From DASSUC01 sp035649895 (GTDB lineage Bacteria; Actinomycetota; Actinomycetes; Mycobacteriales; Micromonosporaceae), in the NCBI GenBank assembly GCA_035649895.1, contig DASRIS010000157.1, forward strand, positions 1 to 36,933: a DNA stretch of 36,933 bases, in the 5' to 3' direction. A program made the translations under genes and the position numbers. The notes under the pieces were generated by a model, which was given only the letters and a program-made list of their open reading frames with translations, did not search any database and was not told the origin of the DNA. This document shows positions 14,734 through 22,649 of this stretch, in pieces; within the stretch, counting starts at the first letter, position 1; each line of letters opens with the position of its first letter.

Positions 14734-16317
14734 TCACGCCCGCTTCTCCAGCTGTTCGTGGAGCCGGCGGGACAGCTCGACCCGCCGCACCTTCAGCGTG
14801 GCGGTCCGAGGTAGCTCGGCCTGCGGGATCTGGATCGGGTCGGCCAGCTGGGGGAAGTCGGCGACGGCCGCGCGCCAGCGGTCCCGGTCCAGCGGCTTGT
14901 CCTCGTTGGTGCAGATCACCGGGACCGGCTCGGACCTCGGGCCCGTCACCACGACAAGCTCGCTCAGCTCCTCGAGCCTGCTCAACATGAGATCCTCGAT
15001 CTCGAGGCTGCTGCGGACGCCGGGGATCATGTCCACCTCCCGGTCGAGCATGTGCAGGCAGCCACGCCTGGTGCGGTAGCCGACGTCCCCCGTCCGCCAC
15101 CAGCCGTCGTGCATGTTGGCGTCGAACCGCTCCTGCTCGCCGAAGTAGGTCTTTGCCAGGCCCTCCCACCCGACCTCGATGAAGCCGGGGTTCTTCTCTG
15201 AGGGCCGCTTGCCGTCCCGGCTCACCACGCGGACCTTCGCCGAGCCCGGCATGGGGAACCCGACACAGCGTCCGTCCATCCGAAGGGCGGACCTGCGGAA
15301 GTAGGGCCGGCCGACGGCCGGGCCGACCTCGCTCTGCCCGTAGATCTGGAAGAACAGCGGCGCTCGCCGCCCGGACGACTCGAGCAGCCGGCTGATCGTT
15401 CTGGGGTGGATCGCGTCGAACGTGCTGCTGAAGTACCGCACCGACGCGAACGGCCTCCGCGGGTCGTCGGTGAGCCCCTCCCACTCCATCAACGAGTTGG
15501 GCAGGGCCTCGATGAACCCTGGCCGGTGCTCGAGGAACAACCTGGCGACCTCGTCAGGGTCGGACTCGTTCATGAGCAGGACCGGTATGTCCCGCAGAAG
15601 CGCCAGCGCCATCGCCGCGAACATCCGCGAGTGCACGAAGGAGATGTGGATCGCCACGGTCTCCCGTTTCCTGATCAGCGACAGGAGCCACCACTGTGGC
15701 GTGAGCCGGGCGGCCATGCTCCGCGGCGTATGAACGACGAGCTTGGGCAGCCCGGTGGTGCCGGAGGTATGGGTGACCATCGCAGGCTCGTCCTGCGCCC
15801 GGAGCACCGGTCGGACCCGCGGTGCCCCGGCAAGCTCGGTGAGCGATGCGGTGCCCGGCCTGCTTCCGGTCACGACGACCACCCGTTTGGTGAGGTCAGC
15901 TACTGGCACCTCGGCCAGCACGTCGAGCTTGTGCCCGTCGGTGAGCAGGTGTGGCCGGTGCAGCCGGGTGAGCAGGGCGGCGACGGTCGCAGCGTCCAGA
16001 GCGGGGGACAGCATCACCGGAACCGCCCCGACGCGCGCCGCCGCGATGGCGAGTATCCAGACGTCGAAGTTGGCGGTCTTGTAGATCGCGAGATGTTCGT
16101 CGGGCCGGACCCCGGCCGCCCACAGCCGGCCGGCCAGGTCATCCACGTGGCCGGCGAGCTCGGCTACCGTCAGGCGCCGTCCCGCCTCCGGGAGGATGTC
16201 CAGGTCGTGGTCGAGAGTGAGCAGCGTGGAGCCGTTCCTGGCCGCAGCCGTCTCCGGCAGGATGCCGAGATGGAGACCGCGCTTCCGGATCGACCTGTGA
16301 AGCATGAAGCCAGTCAC
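14734..16317 (-). CDS. AMP-forming ligase (acyl-CoA synthetase superfamily)
   Basis: 527 residues from the GTG at 16317, which has AAAGGAG (complement of 16325-16331) seven bases upstream; an ATG four codons later is an alternative. Motifs of the adenylate-forming superfamily are complete: phosphate loop THTSGTTGLPK, QIYGQSEVGPA, WWRTGDVGY, and a C-terminal catalytic lysine in PRTATLKVRRVEL. No carrier protein or obvious carboxylic acid pathway lies nearby. The gene is divergent from rppA and pairs with a methyltransferase. In related biosynthesis, enzymes of this superfamily (CreM of cremeomycin, AvaA6/CmaA6) use ATP and nitrite to diazotise aromatic amines. With an aminotransferase in this cluster, such a role on amino-flaviolin is a reasonable inference. 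A plain acyl- or aryl-CoA ligase remains possible. Confidence 0.88.
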   Translation of the reverse strand: MTGFMLHRSIRKRGLHLGILPETAAARNGSTLLTLDHDLDILPEAGRRLTVAELAGHVDDLAGRLWAAGVRPDEHLAIYKTANFDVWILAIAAARVGAVPVMLSPALDAATVAALLTRLHRPHLLTDGHKLDVLAEVPVADLTKRVVVVTGSRPGTASLTELAGAPRVRPVLRAQDEPAMVTHTSGTTGLPKLVVHTPRSMAARLTPQWWLLSLIRKRETVAIHISFVHSRMFAAMALALLRDIPVLLMNESDPDEVARLFLEHRPGFIEALPNSLMEWEGLTDDPRRPFASVRYFSSTFDAIHPRTISRLLESSGRRAPLFFQIYGQSEVGPAVGRPYFRRSALRMDGRCVGFPMPGSAKVRVVSRDGKRPSEKNPGFIEVGWEGLAKTYFGEQERFDANMHDGWWRTGDVGYRTRRGCLHMLDREVDMIPGVRSSLEIEDLMLSRLEELSELVVVTGPRSEPVPVICTNEDKPLDRDRWRAAVADFPQLADPIQIPQAELPRTATLKVRRVELSRRLHEQLEKRA

Positions 16318-16502
16318 CAGACCGCTCCTTTACTACGGTGTTCGATGGGTATGCGGGCTGTCGTTGGTTCGGCGGTGTGCGCGGACCCGCCAACAAGCGC
16401 CGAGGTGGGCGAGCGGCCGCCCGGGTGGTGAGTCCCATCTACATCGGTTGGCATCAGCCCTGACGGTGTCCTCTTCCCGCTGCTCTGTTGTGTACCGAGC
16501 AT

Positions 16503-16532
16503 CGACTACAGGACTTGACTGCGACTGTGCAA
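16503..16532 (-). promoter_or_regulatory. Candidate promoter for the ligase/methyltransferase arm
   Basis: On the minus strand TTGCAC (16532-16527) and TAGTCG (16508-16503) are spaced by 18 bases, a fair match to a housekeeping sigma-70 promoter. The implied leader to the GTG at 16317 would be about 180 bases. Confidence 0.25.
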
Positions 16533-16811
16533 CGGGTTGGCGCCGGCTTGGCGACCCGTCACCGGGCGCGGCTCCTCGCCACGAAGGGCGTCGGGCCGGC
16601 GGCACGACAAAGGCCGCCGCCGGCGGGCGGGCCGGGCGAATGACGGCCGCATGGGCTGCGCGGGTGTCCGCCTCGCGCCCGCCGCTGGGCGCGTCACCGG
16701 CCGGCCGGCCGGCTCGTTTTCGGCAGCTGGTCTCGAGTGGACGCCAAGCCGGCACCAAGCCGATAGCAAGAGAGATGGACGACAATGTCTAGCGTATCCC
16801 CAGAACTGACC

Positions 16812-16839
16812 TTGAAGTGCGCATTGGCAGCGGTATTGC
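16812..16839 (+). promoter_or_regulatory. Candidate promoter for the rppA operon
   Basis: TTGAAG (16812-16817) and TATTGC (16834-16839) with a 16-base spacer lie in the AT-richer end of the control region, about 45 bases before the rppA start. Consensus match is modest. Confidence 0.22.
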
Positions 16840-16883
16840 AATTGACCTTGCTGTGATCAAAGGGGAGCCTCGGGAGACGGGCT

Positions 16884-17981
16884 ATGCCAACCTTGTGCAA
16901 GCCGTCGGTGAGTGTGCCGGAGTACGTCGTGACGATGGAGGAGACCCTGGAGTTTGCTTCGCGGCTGCATGCGGGAAAGCCGCAGCTTCCGTTGGCGCTT
17001 CGGCTTATTCGGAACACGGGGGTACGGAAGCGGCACGTGGTCCAGCCTATTGAGCAGACACTGCGGCACCCTGGCTTCGAGGAGCGTAACCGCATCTACG
17101 AGTACGAGTCGAAGAGGCGGTGCCCCGAGGTTGTCGAGGATGCGTTGGCGAGCGCCGGCCTGGCGCCGCGCGATATTGACATGATTATCTACGTATCCTG
17201 TACCGGATTTCTGATGCCGTCGCTGACGGCGTGGCTGATCAACAGCATGGGGTTCCGGTCGGACACCCGGCAGGTGCCTATCGCGCAGCTGGGCTGCGCG
17301 GCGGGTGGTGCGGCGATCGGCCGGGCGCATGACTTCTGTACGGCGTACCCGGGCAGCAACGTCCTGATCGTCTCGTGTGAGCTGTGCTCGTTGTGCTACC
17401 AGCCGGACGACGACGGTATCGGGTCGTTGCTGTCGGACGGGTTGTTCGGTGACGCGGTCGCGGCTGCGGTCGTGCGGGGCAGCGGCGGTACCGGGGTGGC
17501 GCTGGAGCGCAACGCGTCGTACCTCATCCCGCACACCGAGGAGTGGATCTCCTACGCGGTACGGGCCACGGGGTTCCACTTCCAGCTGGACCGGCGGGTG
17601 CCGGGGACGATGGAGCCGCTGGCCCCGGTGCTGCGCGCGCTCGTCGCCGACCACGGGTGGGATATCGGCGGCCTTGACTTCTACATCATCCATGCGGGTG
17701 GTCCGCGGATCCTGGACGACCTGGGCAGGTTCCTTGACGTCGACCGGAAGATGTTCCGGCACAGCTGGGCGACCCTGACCGAGTACGGAAACATCGCCAG
17801 CGCGGTGGTGCTGGATGCGCTGCGCAGGCTGTTTGACGAGGACATGACGATGCCGGGTGCCACCGGCGTGATCGCGGGTTTCGGTCCCGGTATCACCGCT
17901 GAGATGGCGGTGGGCAGCTGGACCGTTGACGCGACTGCCGACGCGCCAGGGGACGTGGCGCAGGTCTGGCGCAGATGGTAA
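16884..17981 (+). CDS. rppA: Type III PKS, 1,3,6,8-tetrahydroxynaphthalene synthase
   Basis: 365 residues; ATG at 16884 with GGGAG at 16872-16876. The chalcone-synthase-fold enzyme condenses five malonyl-CoA to 1,3,6,8-tetrahydroxynaphthalene. The sequence follows Streptomyces RppA closely throughout: Cys106 in YVSCTGFLMPSLTAW, catalytic Cys138 in PIAQLGCAAGGAA, His270 in YIIHAGGPRILDD, Asn303 in YGNIAS, and the closing GFGPGITAEMAVGSW. Even the residue numbers equal those of characterised RppA, which supports the start. It is the first gene of a seven-gene plus-strand run; the cupin gene starts 13 bases after the stop. The pattern rppA-cupin-aminotransferase matches naphterpin/furaquinocin-type meroterpenoid clusters. 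The name is given on strong family resemblance. Confidence 0.96.
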   Translation: MPTLCKPSVSVPEYVVTMEETLEFASRLHAGKPQLPLALRLIRNTGVRKRHVVQPIEQTLRHPGFEERNRIYEYESKRRCPEVVEDALASAGLAPRDIDMIIYVSCTGFLMPSLTAWLINSMGFRSDTRQVPIAQLGCAAGGAAIGRAHDFCTAYPGSNVLIVSCELCSLCYQPDDDGIGSLLSDGLFGDAVAAAVVRGSGGTGVALERNASYLIPHTEEWISYAVRATGFHFQLDRRVPGTMEPLAPVLRALVADHGWDIGGLDFYIIHAGGPRILDDLGRFLDVDRKMFRHSWATLTEYGNIASAVVLDALRRLFDEDMTMPGATGVIAGFGPGITAEMAVGSWTVDATADAPGDVAQVWRRW

Positions 17982-17994
17982 GGAGGCGAGCGGT

Positions 17995-18552
17995 ATGAGC
18001 GGTCATATTGTCCTGCCCGGTCAGGGGCGGCGGCTGGTCACGAAGGCGCAGGAGGTGACGTTCAAGGTCACCGGGGCGGACGGCTGTGCCTTCTCGTGCT
18101 TCGAGGTGGTGGTCCCGCCGGGTTTCGATGTGGGCGCGCACACCCATCACCGTTCGCAGGAGCTGTTCTACGTCCTGGAGGGCGAGCTTGACCTGCTGGC
18201 GTTCGAGCCGGTCCAGCGGACCGGGGAAGGCTGGCAGGACTGGGAGTCCGCTGGTGGGGACCGGGTGGTGCGAGCGGGCGCGGGGAGCTGCATGTTCGTG
18301 CCGACTGGGTGTCCGCACGCGTTCCGCAACCCGACGGACCGGCCGGCGCGGATGCTGTTCCACAGCTACCCTTCGCCGGACCATGAGCGCTACTTTGAGG
18401 AGATCTGTGAGATCTTCTCGGCCGGCGAGGCGGTGGACCCGGATGCGGTGCAGCGGCTGCGTGACCGTTATGACGTCCGCCAGATCACGCCGCTGCGCTA
18501 CGGGCCGCCCGCGCTCCTGGGCGCCCACCGAGAGACCGGGCGTGAGGGGTAG
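17995..18552 (+). CDS. MomA-like cupin monooxygenase
   Basis: 185 residues; ATG at 17995 behind a strong AGGAGG (17981-17986) that overlaps the rppA stop. The cupin fold shows the metal ligands: His49 and His51 in GAHTHHRSQELFYVLEGE, Glu56, and His108 in GCPHAFRNP. Next to rppA this matches MomA-type cupins, which oxidise tetrahydroxynaphthalene to flaviolin and related quinones using O2. The product here may be flaviolin or the further hydroxylated mompain; the following aminotransferase would act on the latter by analogy with naphterpin biosynthesis. A cytosolic, metal-dependent enzyme is expected. Function is inferred from fold plus neighbourhood. Confidence 0.88.
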   Translation: MSGHIVLPGQGRRLVTKAQEVTFKVTGADGCAFSCFEVVVPPGFDVGAHTHHRSQELFYVLEGELDLLAFEPVQRTGEGWQDWESAGGDRVVRAGAGSCMFVPTGCPHAFRNPTDRPARMLFHSYPSPDHERYFEEICEIFSAGEAVDPDAVQRLRDRYDVRQITPLRYGPPALLGAHRETGREG

Positions 18553-18567
18553 CGGGAGGTGACCACA

Positions 18568-19749
18568 ATGGACATGGTTCCGCTGGTTCACGCGAGCCTG
18601 GGCGAGCGGGAGCTGGCAGCCGTCGCGGAGGTGTTCGCCTCGGGCTGGCCGGCTGGCCAGGGCCCGCGGGGCAAGGCGCTGGAGGAGCAGCTGGCCCAAC
18701 GGTACGGTGCGGGTGGCGTGGTCGCGCTGAGCAGCTGCGGCGCCGCGCTGCACCTGGCCCTGCTCGCGCTGGGCGTCGGGCCGGGCGACGAGGTGGTCGT
18801 GGCCGACTTCACGTTCCCGGCTCCTGCCCACGCGGTGCGCTGCGTCGGCGCGGTCCCGGTCTTCGCCGACGTGCGTGCCGACACCGGCACGATAGACCCC
18901 CAGGCGGTGGCGGAGCTGGTTGGTCCGCGGACGGTCGGGGTCATCGCGGTGGACACGCTCGGCCTGCCCGCAGACTACGCGGAGCTGAGGTCGGTTGTGG
19001 ACCGTCATGGGCTGTTCCTCATCGAGGACGCCGCGTGCGCGGTCGGTGCGACGTACCAGGGTCGCCCGGCGGGTGCGCTGGCCCCGGTGGCCTGCCTGTC
19101 CTTCCACGGGCGCAAGGGCGCCACCAGTGGTGAGGGTGGGGCCCTGCTCACCACCGACCCGGCGCTCGCCGCGGACGCGAGGCTGCGCTCGTCCTTCGGC
19201 ATCGCCAGCATCTTCGACCAGGCGCGGGTTGTCGGCCTGCCGGTGCCGGTGTTCACCGAGATCGGCTACAACTACAAGCTGTCCGACATCGCCGCGGCGA
19301 TCCTGCAGGTGCAGCTGGACCGGATCGACGAGCTGCTGGAGCACCGCCAGGCGGTCGCGGCGCGCTATGCCGAGCTGCTCGCCGGTGAGGAGCTGGTCAC
19401 CCTGCCGTACGTGCCGGCGGACCGGACCCACGCCTGGCAGTCCTACCTGGTCATGCTGGACCCGGCCGTGGACCGGGCGGCGGTCGCCACCGACCTGCGT
19501 GCCCAGGGCATCGGCTGCGGGCACGGTACGTGGGCGTGCCACCTGCAGCCGGTCTACGAGGCCAAGCAGGCGTGCCCGGTCTCGGCCGACCTCTTCCAGC
19601 GCGGCCTGGCCATCCCGATGCACGCCGAGCTGAGCAAGGACCAGGTCGAACGGGTCGCGCAGGCGCTACGCACCGCGCTGCGGACCCACGCGCAGGCACA
19701 CCCGACCCAGGCACCGGCCCACCAGTCCCAGCAGAAGGGGGCGGCATGA
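18568..19749 (+). CDS. DegT/DnrJ/EryC1-type PLP aminotransferase
   Basis: 393 residues; ATG at 18568 with GGGAGG at 18554-18559 (a GTG nine bases upstream overlaps that site and is less likely). Fold-type I features: SSCGAALHLALLAL near the N-terminus, Asp154 (IEDAACAVGA) to contact the pyridine nitrogen, Lys183 (FHGRKGATSGEGG) for the Schiff base, and EIGYNYKLSDIAAA. Most relatives aminate keto-sugars, but there is no sugar pathway here. In naphterpin biosynthesis the homologous NphE transfers an amino group from glutamate to mompain, giving 8-amino-flaviolin with O2 reduction. The context (rppA, cupin upstream; methyltransferase, prenyltransferase downstream) argues for the same reaction. 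The stop overlaps the next start by four bases. Confidence 0.9.
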   Translation: MDMVPLVHASLGERELAAVAEVFASGWPAGQGPRGKALEEQLAQRYGAGGVVALSSCGAALHLALLALGVGPGDEVVVADFTFPAPAHAVRCVGAVPVFADVRADTGTIDPQAVAELVGPRTVGVIAVDTLGLPADYAELRSVVDRHGLFLIEDAACAVGATYQGRPAGALAPVACLSFHGRKGATSGEGGALLTTDPALAADARLRSSFGIASIFDQARVVGLPVPVFTEIGYNYKLSDIAAAILQVQLDRIDELLEHRQAVAARYAELLAGEELVTLPYVPADRTHAWQSYLVMLDPAVDRAAVATDLRAQGIGCGHGTWACHLQPVYEAKQACPVSADLFQRGLAIPMHAELSKDQVERVAQALRTALRTHAQAHPTQAPAHQSQQKGAA

Positions 19750-20744
19750 GCGGCAGCCAGCCGACGTCGGAGCGGGTGATGCTGCTCGCCAACGGCTACT
19801 GGGCCACCGCCATCCTCGGGACGGCGGCCACCTACTCGCTGTTCACCCACCTCCAATCCGGTGCGGACACCGCCGAGCAGCTGGCCGCCCGGGCCGGGAT
19901 CTCCACCCGGGGCGCGCAGACCCTCCTCGACGGGCTCGTCGCCCTGGACCTGGTCGAGCTGCATGAGGGCAGCTACCGCAACACCGCCGAGGCGGCCACC
20001 TTCCTCGTCGAAGGCCAGCCCGCCTGCCTGAGCAGCTTCGCCAAGCTCAAGCTGGCCCACATGAGCAGCGTGGCCGCCCTGCCCGACATCGTGCGCACCG
20101 GCGGACCGGTAGCCAACGCAACGGTGGAGGTGCCCAACAACCCCCACTGGGAGAAGATGGTCCGGGACATCGCCGCGCTGTCCGTCCCGGTCGCGACGAT
20201 CGCCGCCGACCTGCTCCAGCTGGCCGACGCCGGAGAGGTCTCGATCCTGGACGTCGGCGGCGGCTCCGGCATCTACTCCGCCATCTGGCTCGGGCTCAAC
20301 CCCGCGGCCCGTGCCACCCAGCTCGACTGGGGACCCGTCAACGCGATCGCCCGCCGGCTCACCGCCGAGCACCGCGTGGCCGACCGGCTCACCTGCATCG
20401 ACGGTGACTTCCACACCACCGACCTCGGCACCGCCGCATACGACATCGCGGTGTACTCACACATCGCCCACCAGGAGGGGCCCGACGACAACATAGCCCT
20501 CCTCGCCAGGATCCGCACCGCCCTCAAACCCGGCGGCACCCTCGTCATCTGCGACTACGTCGTCCACGACGACCGGACCGGCCCACCGTTCCCTCTCCTC
20601 TTCGCCGCGGAGATGCTCCTCAAGAGCAACGACGGAGGTACCTGGCGACAGGCCGACTACCACACCTGGCTCACCAAGAGTGGCTACCAGCACATCTCTT
20701 TCCACCCCACACCCACACCCGGCACACTCATCCTCGCCCGATAG
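19746..20744 (+). CDS. SAM-dependent methyltransferase of the naphthoquinone cluster
   Basis: 332 residues; ATG at 19746 overlaps the aminotransferase stop (ATGA). The N-terminal winged-helix dimerisation domain is followed by a Rossmann domain with a textbook SAM motif, ILDVGGGSGIYSA. The catalytic-base position holds His242 (HIAHQEGPDDN), in contrast to the other methyltransferase of the cluster. It probably methylates a ring carbon or hydroxyl of the amino-naphthoquinone before prenylation; which one cannot be read from the sequence. Tight coupling to the aminotransferase suggests the aminated quinone is its substrate. The prenyltransferase gene starts 39 bases downstream. Confidence 0.88.
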   Translation: MSGSQPTSERVMLLANGYWATAILGTAATYSLFTHLQSGADTAEQLAARAGISTRGAQTLLDGLVALDLVELHEGSYRNTAEAATFLVEGQPACLSSFAKLKLAHMSSVAALPDIVRTGGPVANATVEVPNNPHWEKMVRDIAALSVPVATIAADLLQLADAGEVSILDVGGGSGIYSAIWLGLNPAARATQLDWGPVNAIARRLTAEHRVADRLTCIDGDFHTTDLGTAAYDIAVYSHIAHQEGPDDNIALLARIRTALKPGGTLVICDYVVHDDRTGPPFPLLFAAEMLLKSNDGGTWRQADYHTWLTKSGYQHISFHPTPTPGTLILAR

Positions 20745-20783
20745 CAGACCCGCCGTGTGGACGAATGACGACTTGGAGGATGG

Positions 20784-21704
20784 ATGTCCGGGACCGCTGA
20801 CCTGGCCGGTCTCTACTCAGCCATTGAGGAGTCAGCCCGGCTGGTGGACGCACCCTGCTCGCGTGACAAGGTCTGGCCTGTCCTGACCGCGTACGGGGAC
20901 GCGCTCGCGCGGGCCGTGGTTGCTTTCCGGGTGGCGACCGGCGCGCGCCGCGCGGGAGAGCTTGACTGCCGCTTCACGATGCTGCCGAAGGACGTCGACC
21001 CATACGCCCTCGCCCTGTCGAACGGCCTCACCGCGAAGACCGCCCATCCTGTCGGTGCCCTGCTCGCGGACATCTCGGAACGATGCCCCGTTGACTGTTA
21101 TGGTATCGACTTCGGAGTCGTCGACGGCTTCAAGAAGACCTGGTCGTTCTTCCCTCCGGATGAGCTGCAAGGGCTGCCGAAGCTTGCCGGCATCCCGTCC
21201 ATGCCGCGCAGCCTGGCCGAGAACCACGACTTTTTCGCCCGCCACGGCCTGGACGACAACGTGAGCCTGGTCGGGATCGACTACCAGCACCGGACGGCGA
21301 ACTTCTACTTCGGCGAGATACCCGCCGAGTGCTTCGAACCGAAGACCATCGTGTCGATGCTCCGCGAGGTCGGGCTGCCGGACCCGAGCGAGCAGATGCT
21401 GAGCCTCGGCGAGAGAGCCTTCGGGATCTACACCACCCTGGGCTGGGACTCCGCAAAGGTCGAGCGGATCACATTTGCCGTGATGACCCCGGATCCGACG
21501 ACCCTTCCCACCCGGCTCGAGCCAAAGATCGAGCAGTTCGTGAGAAGTGCCCCGTACACGTACGACGCTGCCGACCGTAGGTTCGTCTACGCCGTCACGG
21601 CGTCGAAGGGCGGAGAGTACTACAAGCTTCAGTCGTACTATCAGTGGCGTCCGCAGATGCTGAACCTGATGCTACTGGCTGGCTCCGTCGAGGAGCCCGC
21701 ATAG
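20784..21704 (+). CDS. ABBA-type aromatic prenyltransferase 1 (NphB family)
   Basis: 306 residues, like NphB (307); ATG at 20784 with GGAGG (20775-20779). It transfers a prenyl group from an allylic diphosphate to an aromatic acceptor inside a beta-barrel. Residues matching the NphB diphosphate/Mg site are present: Asp61 (GELD), Lys118 (DGFKKTW), Tyr in FGIYTTLGW, Arg in KVERITF, Lys in EYYKLQSYY. Pocket positions differ from NphB: Trp120 where NphB has Tyr121, and Gln where NphB has Gly286, so the acceptor or regiochemistry probably differs. It is soluble with no DDxxD motif. It is a clear paralogue of the gene at 22650, with a nearly identical start region (TTGGAGGxTGGATGTCCGGG), so a duplication is likely. 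Confidence 0.95.
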   Translation: MSGTADLAGLYSAIEESARLVDAPCSRDKVWPVLTAYGDALARAVVAFRVATGARRAGELDCRFTMLPKDVDPYALALSNGLTAKTAHPVGALLADISERCPVDCYGIDFGVVDGFKKTWSFFPPDELQGLPKLAGIPSMPRSLAENHDFFARHGLDDNVSLVGIDYQHRTANFYFGEIPAECFEPKTIVSMLREVGLPDPSEQMLSLGERAFGIYTTLGWDSAKVERITFAVMTPDPTTLPTRLEPKIEQFVRSAPYTYDAADRRFVYAVTASKGGEYYKLQSYYQWRPQMLNLMLLAGSVEEPA

Positions 21705-21785
21705 CGTCTCACCCGTTAGTGGGCGTCTGAGAACATCTCCGGCCGGCTCGTCGCCGCCCGGATCACGGGAGGCAGGTGACCCGCC

Positions 21786-22451
21786 ATGGTTGCTCGGGAG
21801 CTGCAGCTGGTGGAGCTCGTCGACGGGGCTGGTGCCGCCACCGGTTCCTGCACTGTCGCCGAGGCGCACACCGCGCCCGGCCGGTTGCACCGGGCGTTCT
21901 CGGTGATGCTGCTGGACGATCTGGGCCGCGTCCTGGTTCAGCAGCGGGCCGCGGAGAAGACCCGGTTCGCGCTGCGCTGGGCCAACGCCTGCTGCGGTCA
22001 CCCGGCCCCCGGGCAGACCGTGTTCGACGCCGCCGCCCAGCGGCTGGTCGAGGAGATCGGGATGCACGGGGTGACGCTGCACCAGGCTGGCGTGTACCTG
22101 TACCGGGCCGAGGACCCGCAGACCGGCCGGGTCGAGCACGAGTACGACCACGTCCTGGTCGGCCGGGTGCCGGCGGACCCCGGCCTGCGCCTGGACCCCG
22201 CCGAGGTGGCCGGTGTCCGATGGCTGGTGCCGGACCGGCTGCGCGTTGACCTGGTGGACAGCCCGGACCGGTACTCGCCCTGGCTGGGCGGCGTGCTCGC
22301 AGTGGCCACCGAGGCCGCCGACCGCCTGCCGGAAGCCGCCGCACTCGCCCACCCGCCGGCCGGCGACACCGTGACCGCCGACGGTGCCGCTCCCGCCGGA
22401 TCGGCTGGTAGCTCAGCCGGCCGCGTGATGGGTGGCTCGCAGGGGACCTGA
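21786..22451 (+). CDS. idi: Isopentenyl-diphosphate delta-isomerase, type I
   Basis: 221 residues; ATG at 21786 behind GGAGG. A Nudix-fold enzyme that interconverts IPP and DMAPP, the precursors of geranyl diphosphate. The signature residues are visible: LHRAFSVMLLD, the active-site cysteine in WANACCGHPAPGQ, and the acidic metal/catalytic segment VEHEYDHVLVG. The C-terminal ~35 residues are a Gly/Ala/Ser-rich tail not needed for the fold. It sits between two prenyltransferase genes, which shows its role in supplying allylic diphosphate for prenylation. No other isoprenoid-precursor gene (mevalonate or MEP) and no prenyl diphosphate synthase lies in the window, so the rest must come from elsewhere in the genome. 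Confidence 0.95.
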   Translation: MVARELQLVELVDGAGAATGSCTVAEAHTAPGRLHRAFSVMLLDDLGRVLVQQRAAEKTRFALRWANACCGHPAPGQTVFDAAAQRLVEEIGMHGVTLHQAGVYLYRAEDPQTGRVEHEYDHVLVGRVPADPGLRLDPAEVAGVRWLVPDRLRVDLVDSPDRYSPWLGGVLAVATEAADRLPEAAALAHPPAGDTVTADGAAPAGSAGSSAGRVMGGSQGT

Positions 22452-22649
22452 CCCATCCAGCCGGACGACCAGGCAGGGGCACCAACGACTGGACACAAGG
22501 AAAGAGGACCGATAAGCCGTTGCGTGCCCTGACCACCGGTCTTCGGGCCGGAGCGCCAGCCGGAGCGTTGACCGCAAGCTATCACTCAGGGAAGATGGAC
22601 CGCTGGGTCTCCTGTTCGGACAAGTGCTAGAACTGGCATTGGAGGGTGG

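Larger units (their letters stand above)
16318..16883. other. Divergent control region of the naphthoquinone cluster
   Basis: 566 bases between the ligase (minus) and rppA (plus) with no convincing gene. It is long enough for two promoters and a regulator site. It holds a 9-base-arm hairpin (GCCGGCGGC at 16595-16603, GCCGCCGGC at 16616-16624) and a run of four CCGG units (16697-16712). No regulator gene is found beside it, so control probably comes from elsewhere. The last ~140 bases are clearly more AT-rich than the surroundings, as expected for a promoter. Confidence 0.6.

Noticed and set aside
16595..16624. Riboswitch in the rppA control region
   Set aside because: Only a simple GC-rich hairpin, far from either start; no known riboswitch core seen.
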